DNA from: Mesostigma viride
Lineage: Eukaryota > Streptophyta > Mesostigmatophyceae > Mesostigmatales > Mesostigmataceae
Direction: 5' to 3'
NCBI GenBank assembly: GCA_009746045.1
Contig: RPFO01000104.1
Coordinates: forward strand, 7,092,750 to 7,156,749
Length of the DNA stretch: 64,000 bases
The notes under the pieces are model-generated. The model saw nothing but the letters and a program-made list of their open reading frames with translations. It was not told the origin of the DNA and ran no database searches. Below are positions 34,101 through 45,050 of this stretch, in pieces. The first letter of the stretch is position 1; each line of letters opens with the position of its first letter. The translations under genes were made by a program, and so were the position numbers.

Positions 34101-37100
34101 CAAATCAATCGCCCCGTCTATGCAAACCTGTAACAAAGGCGTGCCAACGAACAAGTTGCCCCTCCCCTGCCCAACTGCGTGAGGTAGCAGACCACCCCAC
34201 CTGTGTAAGGTAGCAGACCACTCCCAGGTTGACGAGCGTGCCCACGTCATCCGCGGTCGAAGACGACAGCTTCTCGCCGTCCAGCCACTGGGAGGTGAGC
34301 ACGCGGCGGGAGGTGAAGTCCTTGAACATTCGGGGCACCACTACCTGTGGTTGTTGTTGATATAGTGGGGCACGTGTTGGGTGTGGGGGGGTGGGGGAGG
34401 CGACAGGATTATATGGTATGGTTAGTTATACAAGAGAGGGTGTCAAGAGCGGGGTTGTTGGGTCAGGCTACGCAATGTCAACAGTCAAGAGGTAGATAGG
34501 TGTCAAAAGATGCGTTGTCATACCTTGTGGGTCAACACCATGGATGGGAAGAGTTAAAGCAGCGCAAGGGCGTCATTACATATGCATGCAGCGCGTCAAC
34601 AACAAGCAATCACCACACGGCCCTCTCACCAAGGGGTTGGTGCTAGGGGCGACACGCAGGCGAGCTGGGGGAGGCAAGGGTGGTGTAAGCAAGGGCCGCA
34701 GCATGCTGCACGACCGGGCAAAAGCGCGCGCAGCGTGCTGAAGTACTGCTGCAGTACCCCTGCGTGTCGTACATTTGCTGTGATGAGCCCAATCTCTGCG
34801 GTGTCCTCCAATCCCATGTCCGACTACCCCGTGGAGGTTTGCTAGCATGCGAATGCCTAGCAGGGTTGCGTGTGTACGCGGTGGTCGCTACTAGCATGGT
34901 GGCATCCAAGCACATGAAAGTACAGCACGGTACTTACTCTGTGTGAGTTTGCTAGCGCTAGAGCATCCACTGACATGACAGTACCATACAGTGTTTACCT
35001 GGCGCAGATTTGCTGACAGGATGCATCACATCCAACAATAAACAACAATCACAATGTTGCGGGAACGATAGCATCCACAACCTCGCCGCACCCACCTGGT
35101 GCAGGTTTGCCTGCGCCATCTGCTCCGCAAAAAGCATCGCATTGTTTCCCTCGTGCGTGTAGTCCAGCTCCTCAAAGAAGCGCGCCGCCCACTCGTCAAC
35201 CAGGCCCACCACGTCGGTGGCTATCTGCGGCACCTGGCGCAGGGCCAGGCCGATCTTGCGCAGGATGAACAGGTCGATGGTGACGGTTTCCAGGATAAAG
35301 GGTCGCTGCACTTTCACGGCGACCACCTCGCCCGACTTGAGGCGCCCTTTGTACACCTGGGGATTTCCATGGCAGGGGCCAAGGGCAAAGGCAAGGGCAA
35401 GGCCAAGGGCGAGGGTAAGGGCAAGGGAACAAGGCAAGGTAAGAAGCCATGGCAGGGGGCAAGGGCAAGGGCGAGCGCAAGGGCAAGGGCACAAGGCAAG
35501 GTAAGAAGCCAGGGCAGGGGGCGAGGGCAAGGGCACAAGGCACGGAGCAAGGGCATTGCCAGGGGGCAAGGGCAGGGGGGCATAAGGGCAAGGGCACAAG
35601 GCACGGAGCAAGGGCATTGCCAGGGGGCAAGGGCAGGGGGGCATAAGGGCAAGGGGCATGGGCAGGGGCGAGGGGGGCAAGGGCATGAGGCGGGGGCGTA
35701 GGGGCCAAGGATGAGGGCAGGTGAACAGCCATGGCCGCGGTGAGCGGAACAGTGCCACAGGCAACAAACGTGTCACGAGCATGCGCGAGGGAGTAAGGAC
35801 GAGCCAGCTGCACCACAGGCAAGCCCACCGGTCTCTCAGGTTTTGCGGCCACACAATATCTACGCATACAGACAGGAATCAAGGTGTGCGGAAGCGTAGG
35901 ACCACACGTGCACTCACCTCGATAATCGCCAGCTTATTCCCATGCTATGTGCTAATATCTTACTTGCATGCCAGTATCTTACTTGTATGCTCACCGCCTC
36001 CATAGAGTCAATTCCATGTGCATACCTCCATGTGACCAAGTGATGCCGGCCCATCGAACTACTCTTGATGCCGATGTACTTCACGTTTTCATGCTCTATT
36101 CGTGTACTCATTTACATGTACTACCCCCTATCAACGAGACGACCAGCGCAGGCGAGGCATGGGGAGAATCTGGATCATGGTAGCTCGAGCCTACAGTTAT
36201 CTTATCCACCTCTGTCGAGTCGTTCAGGATGATGGAAATGCTTATGGAGGTGGAAACATGTAGCCATGTACGCACTCACTTGTGTGCTACTAGATGTACT
36301 ACAGGACTAGACACTCCATGCATACACACCACCCAACTTCCTACATATTACACATGCATACAACCATATTTATTACTATACTTCACTACTATATACTTTA
36401 CGCCCACACCCAGCCCTCACCTTGCCCCCGCGATGTGGACCATGCAGCCACGCTCAGTGTACAGTAATACTGGTATAAACTAGCACGCGTTGCATGTCCC
36501 CACCTGCACCAGCAATGCGAGGAAGTTTACACATCAAACATCTAGATGACAGAGGCACACACATACTAGCTGCCAGCCTCGCCGATACACTCGCACAGCT
36601 CATGAGTGAACACACTCCCCACCTGGCCCAGTGACGCGGCGGCGATCGGGTCCGGGGACAGTTCTGCGAACAGGTCGTAGTGGGGAGCCCCCAGCTCGGA
36701 TTTGATCAGGTCCATCGCGATCGCGTTGTCAAAGGAAGGTACCTGTGTGGGCGATGACAGATGTACAAACACACACAAAAAAGAGATAAGAGACATGGCA
36801 TTGTCAAAGGAAGGTACCTGCGGCGCAAACACTGAGAACAGTGTAAGAGACGTCACAGGAAGTCAACGCTACCGCTTTGCAAGGCAGACCTCTTTTGAGG
36901 AGGGAACCAACGCCCACTGGAACTATTGTACACACGCAAGAAAAGGCGACAAGACAAGGGGTAGCGTTGTCATAAAAAAGAAAAAGAAGGAAGCAGCTCC
37001 CCATCATATCTCTTAACAACATAATAGCTAGTTGGCTGCTTCCTATATCTCATCGACTATCACAAAGTTTACAATGACCCCCCACCTTGTTGCATACCCT

Positions 37101-38330
37101 CTGCACCTCCCCACTCGAACCCCTCACCTTGCAAGTAGAGATACATAACTACAACGAATAGTTCCCAAGTCACCTTGTTGCAAAACCTCTGGATCTCCCC
37201 AATACATCTCCTCACTTTGCATGTTGTGATGGGTAGCTGTAGCATGTAAGCAGATGCCCAACTTGTCGCACAGCTTCTGCATCCTCCAATCCCACCCACT
37301 TGCCTTGTGTAACTACTAACAATAGAATTAGGTCACTTAAGTGGGTTATGATGTCCACCTAGCCTCGCTTGTGCATCCCACCATCCCGCCCACTTGCCTT
37401 GTGTGACTACTAGCACAAGGTCACTATACTTTAATGACCCCCCCACCTTGTCGCACAGCTTCTGCATCTCCTGCATGGCCTTGGGCGAGAGCACATCGGG
37501 TCGGATGGACAGTGCCTGCCCCAGCTTGATGTAGGCGGGCCCGAAGCTGGTCACAATCTCGCGCAGCTCCACCGCACGCTTCACCTCGTTCTGGTGGGCC
37601 CACGGGGGACAATAACGAGGAATGAAAGCATCAACGTGTGAATAGCTTTTGTCTCCTGCAGCTCCACCGCGCGCTGGACTTTGCTTCTGGGGGATGCGGG
37701 GATTACATCCATCGAGGGTGGCCAGCATCCATCCCCTGATGGATCCCAAACAAGCCCTCACAACATAGAGGCCAGGCAACAGTGTTTCCTTGCGTCCTGG
37801 CTTGCCCTCCAAAACAACAATAACCACACGGAGCCACTACCGCCAACATCCATATCATGCCAATCCTGGCAGAACATGCCAAGCCGCACACACCATACCA
37901 CCTCTTAACACCCACCTCTTGCAGCTTGTTGGTAATGATCCCCCCCGCGCATCCCCCCCGCGCATCCCCCCCCACCCCCCACCCCCCCTCCCCGGCCAAC
38001 ACCCACCTCCTGCAGCTTATCCGTGATGATATCCCACGCGACGCCGCTCAAAAACGACCAGCCGGTGGTGACCAGCTGGAACACGCGCTTGGCCACCACG
38101 CCGGGCCGCTTGGACCAGTAGGCCGCGATAGCTACGTGGTCGTACACGAGCGGCAGGTCCTCGATGTCGTCCAGGGACACGTCCACCAGCCGCATGTTCA
38201 CGTTGTCGGACGCGAACGCCTGGTCATTGAGGTTCTGCCCGCGCAGCCCGCGCATGAGCGTGGACAGCTGCTCGTCATCCTCCATGCGCTTGCGGACGTC
38301 ACGCATCTGGCTTGACATGTCCGCCAGGCG
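28170..38330 (-). CDS. plastid ABC1-like atypical kinase (ABC1K6-type), ten exons, N-terminus unresolved
   Basis: ABC1/UbiB family kinases act in isoprenoid-quinone and plastid lipid metabolism, with plant members in plastids. Exons on the minus strand: 38330-38007, 37590-37447, 36742-36623, 35356-35096, 34344-34201, 33334-33247, 32764-32561, 32184-32015, 31395-31333, 28976-28170; phases agree at all nine joins, 774 residues. Motifs in order: [11 protein letters not shown] (KxGQ), AAASLGQV (Ala-rich loop), VAVKVQRP (Lys), FHADPHPGN (catalytic Asp) and LDFG, the glycine split across an intron. The stretch from GGGAKN through [13 protein letters not shown] is nearly that of land-plant ABC1K6 as I recall it. 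A Ser/Pro linker and a conserved C-terminal helical domain fill the last exon. The transit peptide must lie in upstream exons. Confidence 0.92.
29466..29976. repeat. inverted-repeat (MITE-like) element in the last kinase intron
   Basis: Left arm near 29485-29540 and right arm near 29890-29946 are inverted copies around TACCGTAGTGGTCAAGATCA and CTTTGCGAC, roughly 50 bp with few mismatches. The arms extend more weakly outward around GGAGCT. TTTGCGA and its complement recur inside. No TSD was fixed and no ORF is present. Confidence 0.65.
35363..35700 (+). repeat. GGGCAAGG-type minisatellite in kinase intron
   Basis: Irregular units of GGGCAAGG and GGCACAAGGCA with a longer period of about 70 bp. 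It begins about 20 bp from the exon ending at 35356, on the upstream (acceptor) side of that exon. Confidence 0.85.
36128..36300 (+). repeat. partial copy of dispersed repeat R
   Basis: Starts ATCAACGAGACGACCAGCGC and continues with GGTAGCTCGAGCC and GTCGAGTCGTTCAGGATGAT, matching 9506-9620, then diverges. It lies in a kinase intron. Confidence 0.7.
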
Positions 38331-38360
38331 CTGCGCATGATTATACCGCGTGAAAATGCA

Positions 38361-38880
38361 TGAGAGAGCATGAGAGAGCATGAGAGAGCATGAGAGAGCA
38401 TGAGAGCGCATGAGAGCGCATGAGAGCGCATGAGAGCGCATGAGAGCGCATGAGAGCGCATGAGAGCGCATGAGAGAGCATGAGAGAGCATGAGAGAGCA
38501 TGAGAGAGCATGAGAGCGCATGAGAGCGCATGAGAGCGCATGAGAGAGCATGAGAGAGCATGAGAGCGCATGAGAGCGCATGAGAGCGCATGAGAGAGCA
38601 TGAGAGAGCATGAGAGAGCATGAGAGAGCATGAGAGAGCATGAGAGAGCATGAGAGAGCATGAGAGAGCATGAGAGAGCATGAGAGAGCATGAGAGAGCA
38701 TGAGAGAGCATGAGAGAGCATGAGAGAGCATGAGAGCGCATGAGAGAGCATGAGAGAGCATGAGAGCGCATGAGAGAGCATGAGAGAGCATGAGAGAGCA
38801 TGAGAGAGCATGAGAGAGCATGAGAGAGCATGAGAGAGCATGAGAGAGCATGAGGGAGCATGAGAGAGCATGAGAGAGCA
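38361..38880 (+). repeat. 52-copy decamer array upstream of the first mapped kinase exon
   Basis: Exactly 52 units of TGAGAGAGCA or TGAGAGCGCA (one TGAGGGAGCA). The two variants occur in blocks, suggesting unequal exchange. It is open on the minus strand as SLMLSHALSC-type repeats, and one frame joins the kinase exon. A clean acceptor (GCGCAG) just before 38330 makes an intron more likely than coding. Confidence 0.95.
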
Positions 38881-39889
38881 TGAGTGGGCTAGATGAGCTC
38901 GACATGCCCGCCTGGTGCTGCGCGTGGCCCAAGGAGACGAGGAGCATGTCCGCGCGTATTTTCCCCTTCTCAAAAGAGGTTGCGATGTGGAACAGTTTGC
39001 AGTTGTGGCACATGGGGGAAGGATGGGGACAGAGGGGAGGGGGACAGGCACGCCAGGTGGCTGGCATGGGTGGATAGGGGGGTCCTAGGCCAAGACTAGG
39101 GCCTGAGGCAAGGCTCCAAGGACACCGTTGTGGATATAAAACGCTTGATAGGACTCCTTGTTGGTGCCTTTCGGCATGCAATAGGCAGACTAAGAAACAA
39201 AGGTTGAGATGAGGACAAGGGATACCATCAAGCTCTCCGTCCAGGCTCCATCCAGGCATGATGAATAAATGCTAACTCAGAAGATGCAGATACCTGTCTG
39301 CACACATCATGGGTGCTGGGATGGTGCAGCATCGGCGTCGAATAAATGGTGGGGGCATGACCTAATTCGAGTGAGGAATAAGATATAGAATTATTCCAAT
39401 TGAATGCCTGTACAGCGAAAAAGTTTGCGATGTAATTTCTGCCTGGGCATGTGGTAGCAAGCCGCGAGGGGCAGCCTGTCCAGGTACAAAACCAGCAGAA
39501 AATTGAAACTAGCACTACAGTAAGCACCATTTGAATAGTATCATTACAGAAAAAGAATATAATGCAGATAGGGCACCCAAGTCCACACCTCGAGTGAGAA
39601 GAAGAATACTAGGAGCATACAAATTTGCGACAAAGCTGCATGCAATAGCGGCCCTGCAGAATACAGACTAATTGCAGGGGTGCCCGACGCCAGGTAAATA
39701 CTCTATCTGAAATACGACACAGGAGGCACCAACGAAATCAAGTGAAAATGCCAACTCCAACTCCCAAACTACACAATTTTTTGTTAGGCAGCTAGCTGTT
39801 TTGTAAGCTATACCATATACTCGCGAATCATGTTCTCGGCCCATAGACCTCCTAAACCATGTTCAAGTAGAGGAGAGGACTAAGAAGCA
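38881..39889. other. probable 5' intron of the kinase, no exon recognised
   Basis: No segment here resembles the N-terminus of ABC1 kinases. It separates the decamer array from the candidate transit-peptide ORF. Confidence 0.4.
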
Positions 39890-40267
39890 CTACGCATGGA
39901 GATGTGAGCTATCCGTGCGCTTTTCAAAGCCTGGCCTAAGAAGGCATCGTACCATGCTGGAACGCATTTCCGTGCTGGCCCTGTATTGAAGCCGACCAGA
40001 ACCGCCCGTCCGGTGCCTGGAGCGTAGAGCCACGACCGACTGCTGACTCCCTCCTATCAACCTCGGCAAGCACTCCCCTCCCATGAACGAGCTACGCCAG
40101 CACACATCTGCCCGGCAGGAAACATCGCCACTGTTGGTAGCTGTCCATCCATTACGCTGGCTAACCAATTCAACCCCGCAAGTTTGGGATAGCACCCTCG
40201 ACGACATTATTGGAGAGCTACAATTCACCACGCCGGGGGTTGCGCGCACGAAACTATCGACGGTCAC
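39890..40267 (-). CDS. candidate first exon (transit peptide) of the ABC1-like kinase
   Basis: The minus-strand ORF from 40267 is rich in Ser, Arg, Val and Cys with few acidic residues in its first ~90 codons, as in plastid transit peptides. It lies directly upstream of the kinase exons on the same strand and divergent from MsrA. No donor site is clearly right and no homology confirms it; only the 5' part would be used. Purely inferential. Confidence 0.3.
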   Translation of the reverse strand: MTVDSFVRATPGVVNCSSPIMSSRVLSQTCGVELVSQRNGWTATNSGDVSCRADVCWRSSFMGGECLPRLIGGSQQSVVALRSRHRTGGSGRLQYRASTEMRSSMVRCLLRPGFEKRTDSSHLHA

Positions 40268-40829
40268 CAGGGTGAATTAAAAACTCGGCAAATGCGGCTG
40301 AAAGCTGTGTCCCTACCCATCCTGTATGCAATTCTGTCCTGATATGGCCAAGCCTTTCTGGTGACGAATGACTAAAAAAGGGCTATGCCACCATGCGAAA
40401 TTCTCAACGCGGTTACAATGGCACCACCGGGGCCGGGCTCTGGTTGCCACTATGGAAGTTGGATCGTAGAGTCGTGGGTGAAGCTCATGTGTACAGCTTG
40501 TAGCTGACCTGGTGGACTAGGTTGTGCGTGCTAGCTGCTAGTGGTAGAGATACGCCCACCTAGGCTGGACTGGCACATCAGAAAACGCGACAGGACCACT
40601 ATCGCGCGATGGTGTGCTGCCTCGTGTAGCCCCGTTGTACGACCGTGCATGCCAGATCGCCAAGTCTGGCGGGTTCCAGCGCGCCACGTCGACCGCATCT
40701 CGCTGCCACCATGTTGCCAGTTGGGCCACGCCCGCCCTTGCGTCCTCCGGCTGTGCTAAAGACTTGGATTTATGCCACTAAATTGACGTCCGACGTGGCT
40801 ACAGCCGATAGCAGGGTTGAGCGTCTGCC
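40268..40829. promoter_or_regulatory. probable shared promoter region between kinase and MsrA
   Basis: About 560 bp between the candidate kinase start and the MsrA ATG, transcribed in opposite directions. No TATA box or other element can be named with confidence. Confidence 0.3.
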
Positions 40830-43187
40830 ATGGCCGCGACTTTCTCGCTCACCTCAGCGTGCGTACGACATGAGAGCCTGAAGGCGGCAGCCACGCGTAA
40901 TCTGAGCCCATCTGCTCGTCAGTGCAGTGCTCTCGCCAGCCGTTTTGTCTCTGGCATTGATAGCAGCAGCTTTTGCAAACCCGCTGCGTTTGCCCTCCTG
41001 CGGACAGGCGCTGGCCGTGCTCCTTTTCGCAGCATGAGCATTCTTCGCAAGCTATTTGGTGGCGGTGATGCCCCTTCCAGCAACGGTGACGGGGATGTTT
41101 TGAAATGGGCGCGGGCCCAGGCTGCTGGCACGCAGATGGCGCCCAAGGAGCCTCCCCCCGGCCTGGAGTATGCGACTGTCGCAGGTATCAAGGATTGCGC
41201 TCGCGTCAAGTTATCGTGTCACAATTGTACATATTTTTTGGTGCATTTGTGGGAACGTATGGCATGGAGAACATCGTGCTTATCGTGTTTTTTCCCCGTC
41301 TCCCTGTATTTCCCCAGGTGGCTGCTTCTGGGGAGTCGAGCTCGCTTTCCAGCGTGTGCCAGGCGTTGTGGCGACGGCGGTTGGATACACTCAGGGCAAC
41401 ACCACGGCCCCTACGGTATGTTACTTTTTGTACGTCACTGTCCGGGGTTTTAGCCCTATCATCGTATGGACGGACATGCGGGCGCAGCTTGCTTCGCTAG
41501 ACTACGTGTCAACGCGAATTGTGGGTAGCTTCCCCCACTGCACGCTACCCTTTAAAGCTGGGAGTGATCGCGGGATGTGATTAGCCATGATGATGCATCT
41601 GGCATCATGCGTTTCTTACAAAGCTACCAGGCAGCGTTTTGAGGAGCTGGTTACTGGAGATTTGAGGGGTAGGATAACTTGTTGTATGGGTCTAGGATTG
41701 CCTATATGCGAAGTTGATGATGTAGCGTTCGTTTGCACTAACCTTACGTGTGTGGTCTGCCTCCCTTGGTCATCAGCTGGCTGCGGTTTCATGCCTCCTT
41801 TCGCGCATCACCTGCATGTGCCTGGCTCACTCACTGTTCTGGCTCCGCTACGCTTCCGCCATGGCTGCCTAGCAACGGTGATGCTGTCACTCGGCGACCT
41901 GCTGCGTTTCATGAGGTTGTGTCCACGCTGGTTGTCCGGTTTCCTGCCCTGATCAGTGCTGCAAAAGATGTAGCATTCATAGTTTCTCTATGGCTTGGCC
42001 CGTCCTTCCATACCTCAACCAGCCCACATGTTCTCCCCCACAGCGGCTTCCCCCCACCCCCCCACTAACTTTTTTCTTCCCCCCAGTTCGGCTTTATTCA
42101 ACCTTCTTGGACCTGTTTCTGTTCTTCTTCTGCGCCTCCGGGTACGCCCCCCCACCCGCCTCCCCCCCTCGACCCTCCCCCCGCCTCCCCTCTACCCTTG
42201 TCCTTCCCCTCCCCCCCGCCCCCCTCCTTACAGTATGAGCAAGTCTGCTCCGGGCGCACAGGGCACACTGAGGCAGTCTTGGTACGTAGAGGCGACGGAA
42301 TCATTGTTGGTGCTCTTGGGATGTGTTGGTGTTTGCTTTGCCAGTGTTTGCGTCCTAGGCACGGTAGATAGGTGCTGTTGTGTGGCATGCATTGGGTGTG
42401 GCTGTGTTTTGACAGGAGCATTAGCTAGTTGCGACCCGTGGATGTCTCACCACATGGTTAGCCACGTGCCATGCATGCAGCCTATAAAAAGCAAGCATGC
42501 ATAGGTGGTCCGGGATGCAGCATGGCGGATGGGCTGCCACCTATCGCAAGGTTGTAAAACCTGTGATGTGTGGATGTGGGGTGGGGTTGGGGTTGGGGTT
42601 GGGGTTGGGTTGGGGTTGGGGTTGGGGTGGGGTGGGGTGGGGTGGGGTGGGGTGGGGTGGGGTGGGGTGGGGTGGGGTGGGGTGGGGTGGGGTGGGGTGG
42701 GGTGGGGTGGGGTGGGGTGGGGTGGGGTGGGGTGGGGTGGGGTGGGGTGGGGTGGGGTGGGGTGGGGTGGGGTGGGTGGGGTGGGGTGGGGTGGGGTGGG
42801 GTGGGGTGGGGTGGGGTGGGGTGGGTGGGGTGGGGTGGGGTGGGGAAGCCAAGCTTGCAGCCTGGGCCTTGCATCCGCCTCTCATCGCCACCTGGTGCTG
42901 CTGAGGAGTCCGCTGCACAGAATAAGCCGGGCTGCGTGGTGTCTTATTGTTTCCTGCAGTGACCATCATTTAATTTTTTTTTCTGGTTGCCTCATACCTC
43001 CCATGATATGCTTCCGGCATCAACCCACCCACCCACGCAGGTCACCTACGACCCGAAGGAGTGCAAGTTTGAGACGCTGGTGGAGACGTTCCTCAAGCGC
43101 ACCGACGTCACGCAGGTCAACGGGCAGGTAGGGGCCAACACACACACGCACACACACGCACACACACACACGCACACACACGCACAC

Positions 43188-43229
<42 letters not shown>

Positions 43230-45050
43230 ACACACACACACGCACGGGGTATGTCAATTTCCATCGTTTAGTTGGCGCTTGCGCGAACATTCCCATATGT
43301 GTCACATGGCAACATTCATCCCTAATTCCACAGCTCGATGTTGGGCCCGCCGCCCTCGGTCACACTGGCTGCATCCCCATTGGTTGACTCACTGCTCGCG
43401 TCCCCGCCGATTGCATCCCCACTGGTTGTTTGTGCCAGGGCAATGACTGGGGCACCCAGTACCGCACGGGTATCTACCATCACAGCGACGCGCAGAAGGA
43501 GATTGCCAACAAGTACCTGGTGAGTGTCGTAGCGATGTCACCAATAGTCAACATGTCGTGGACAAGTGGCCGCCAACATGGAGCTGGCAAGTAGTAACTT
43601 GTAAGTAAACAGTTCCATGACATGGAGAGCATTTTAACAAGTACCTGATGAGTTTGGTAGTAATAGTAACTCATGGTGGTTGCCTTAGCAAATACTTAGT
43701 GAGTGTGTGACCATTGCAGGTTGACAGTATAGGGCTCCCTTCTCACGGGCACCGCCTACAATGCTTTACCGTGCATGCCTGCGGCAGCTGCTGCGGTGTG
43801 GTCACCTCTCATCGCATTCCTGGGTAGCCGGGCTTTGTACCTGTTAGCTCGGTGCCCTTGTGTGCCTTGGTTTGCCCAAACGGTGGCTGGGTTTAGGACT
43901 AACCGCGCAGCCTGTCTTAGTTTGTGTCCCATGATCGTGCGCTTCTACTAGGGTACTTGGCTTGTTCCGGTCCAACTTCGCAGCCTCACGCGATGTATGT
44001 GCCCTTTCATCATGTCCCTTGCTATCTGTTGGGATTCCTTTTATTCTCAGTACCAACCTCACAGCCTGACGTGGTTTGTCAAGTCTCTGTTTGTCGCTGT
44101 TTGTCTCCCTTTTGATCACGTGCTCACTACTGGAAATTGGGGTGTGCTCAGGACCAACTGCGCGCCAAGAACGTCAAGGTGGCGTCGGAGGTGAAGCCTG
44201 CGCTGGACTTTTGGCTGGCGGAGAGCTACCACCAGCAGGTGCGTGCGCATGCCTTGTTGACATTGATCCGTTGTTTGGGTGTGCTTTCGTTGTTGGCGAG
44301 AGTTACCCCAACAGGTGTGTACACATGCGTCTGTAGCTACTGGCAAGTGCGTGGGTACATTTCCTCCCTGCCCCAAACCACACTTGTCCGTTTTGAAGAG
44401 GGCATCGGCGCAGGTCGTCACGGCACTCGCAGAGGGCGGTTGTTCATTCCCTGTGAAGCTGCGGCCCTGGTCCGCTGAAGGTACAGTCACCAAGTGCTCC
44501 TAGGGATGTGCTGACCACTGGCAAGCGAGGGGGATTCGTAGTTTGTCATGTTGTGCAGGCTTGTGGCATGTGCTGTCATGTGTGATCTTGCCATGATTGT
44601 CGCTGTGGGTTGTTTTTTTTGAATGGGGAAGTTCGTTATTTTTCCACAGGCTGTGGTGGTTTGTTGGAGATGTAATAACAAGCGGAGGAGTTGTCTCCTT
44701 GATAAGTGGAGGTCCAGCAAATCACCATGCATTTAGATTGGACTGTGGTACATCGTAGGCACTCATGGCATTGCAAATTTGGAACTACTGATTTATGTAT
44801 GTATCAAGGAGACAACCAGCGCAGGCCAGAAATCGGGAGAATCCGGACCATGGTAGCTCGAGCCTGCCGTTATCTTGTCCGCGTGTTCGAGCTCATGTAT
44901 GCTTATGTTGGGCTTTGCCATGCTGTTCGCCGTCTCTCTGCCTGTGGCTCTCACCCGCTCAAACCACAGTACCTGGCCAAGGGAGGGCGCTTCAACCGGC
45001 CACAGTCCGCGGCCAAAAACTGCACTGACCCCATCCGCTGCTACGGATAA
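40830..45050 (+). CDS. peptide methionine sulfoxide reductase A, organelle-targeted, seven exons
   Basis: Reduces methionine-S-sulfoxide in proteins. Predicted exons: 40830-41184, 41318-41415, 42234-42281, 43041-43127, 43439-43519, 44152-44238 and 44970-45050 (TAA); phases agree throughout and give about 278 residues. Exon 1 encodes ~70 residues rich in Ser, Ala and Arg, typical of a plastid or mitochondrial presequence. The catalytic GCFWG, with its nucleophilic cysteine, is split by the first intron (G|GT). [10 protein letters not shown], the [18 protein letters not shown] block and [12 protein letters not shown] follow as in the family. Two C-terminal cysteines ([10 protein letters not shown]) could resolve the disulfide, as in plant MsrA. 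Introns carry a GGGGT tract, a CA/CG-dinucleotide tract and copies of exon edges. Confidence 0.95.
42578..42845 (+). repeat. GGGGTT then (GGGGT)n tract in MsrA intron 3
   Basis: A few GGGGTT units pass into about 50 GGGGT pentamers with occasional GGGT. The sense transcript is G-rich and could form quadruplexes. It resembles ciliate telomere repeats only in its first units and is intronic. Confidence 0.95.
43139..43245 (+). repeat. CACACG/CA tract at the start of MsrA intron 4
   Basis: A CA-rich repeat with CG steps begins about 10 bp after the donor at 43128. Confidence 0.95.
44690..44895. repeat. 15-bp inverted repeat joined to partial repeat R, in MsrA intron 6
   Basis: GTTGTCTCCTTGATA at 44690-44704 is the exact reverse complement of TATCAAGGAGACAAC at 44802-44816. 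From there repeat R continues to about 44891 (CAGCGCAGGCCAGAAATCGG). A small fold-back element whose end is the start of repeat R is one reading. Confidence 0.7.

Noticed and set aside
38198-39259. Repetitive Leu-Ser-His-Ala proteins in several frames
   Set aside because: A decamer array is open in all minus frames; no composition or context supports a separate gene.
42578-42845. Internal telomere from GGGGTT units
   Set aside because: Only a few GGGGTT units occur, grading into GGGGT inside an intron flanked by in-phase MsrA exons.
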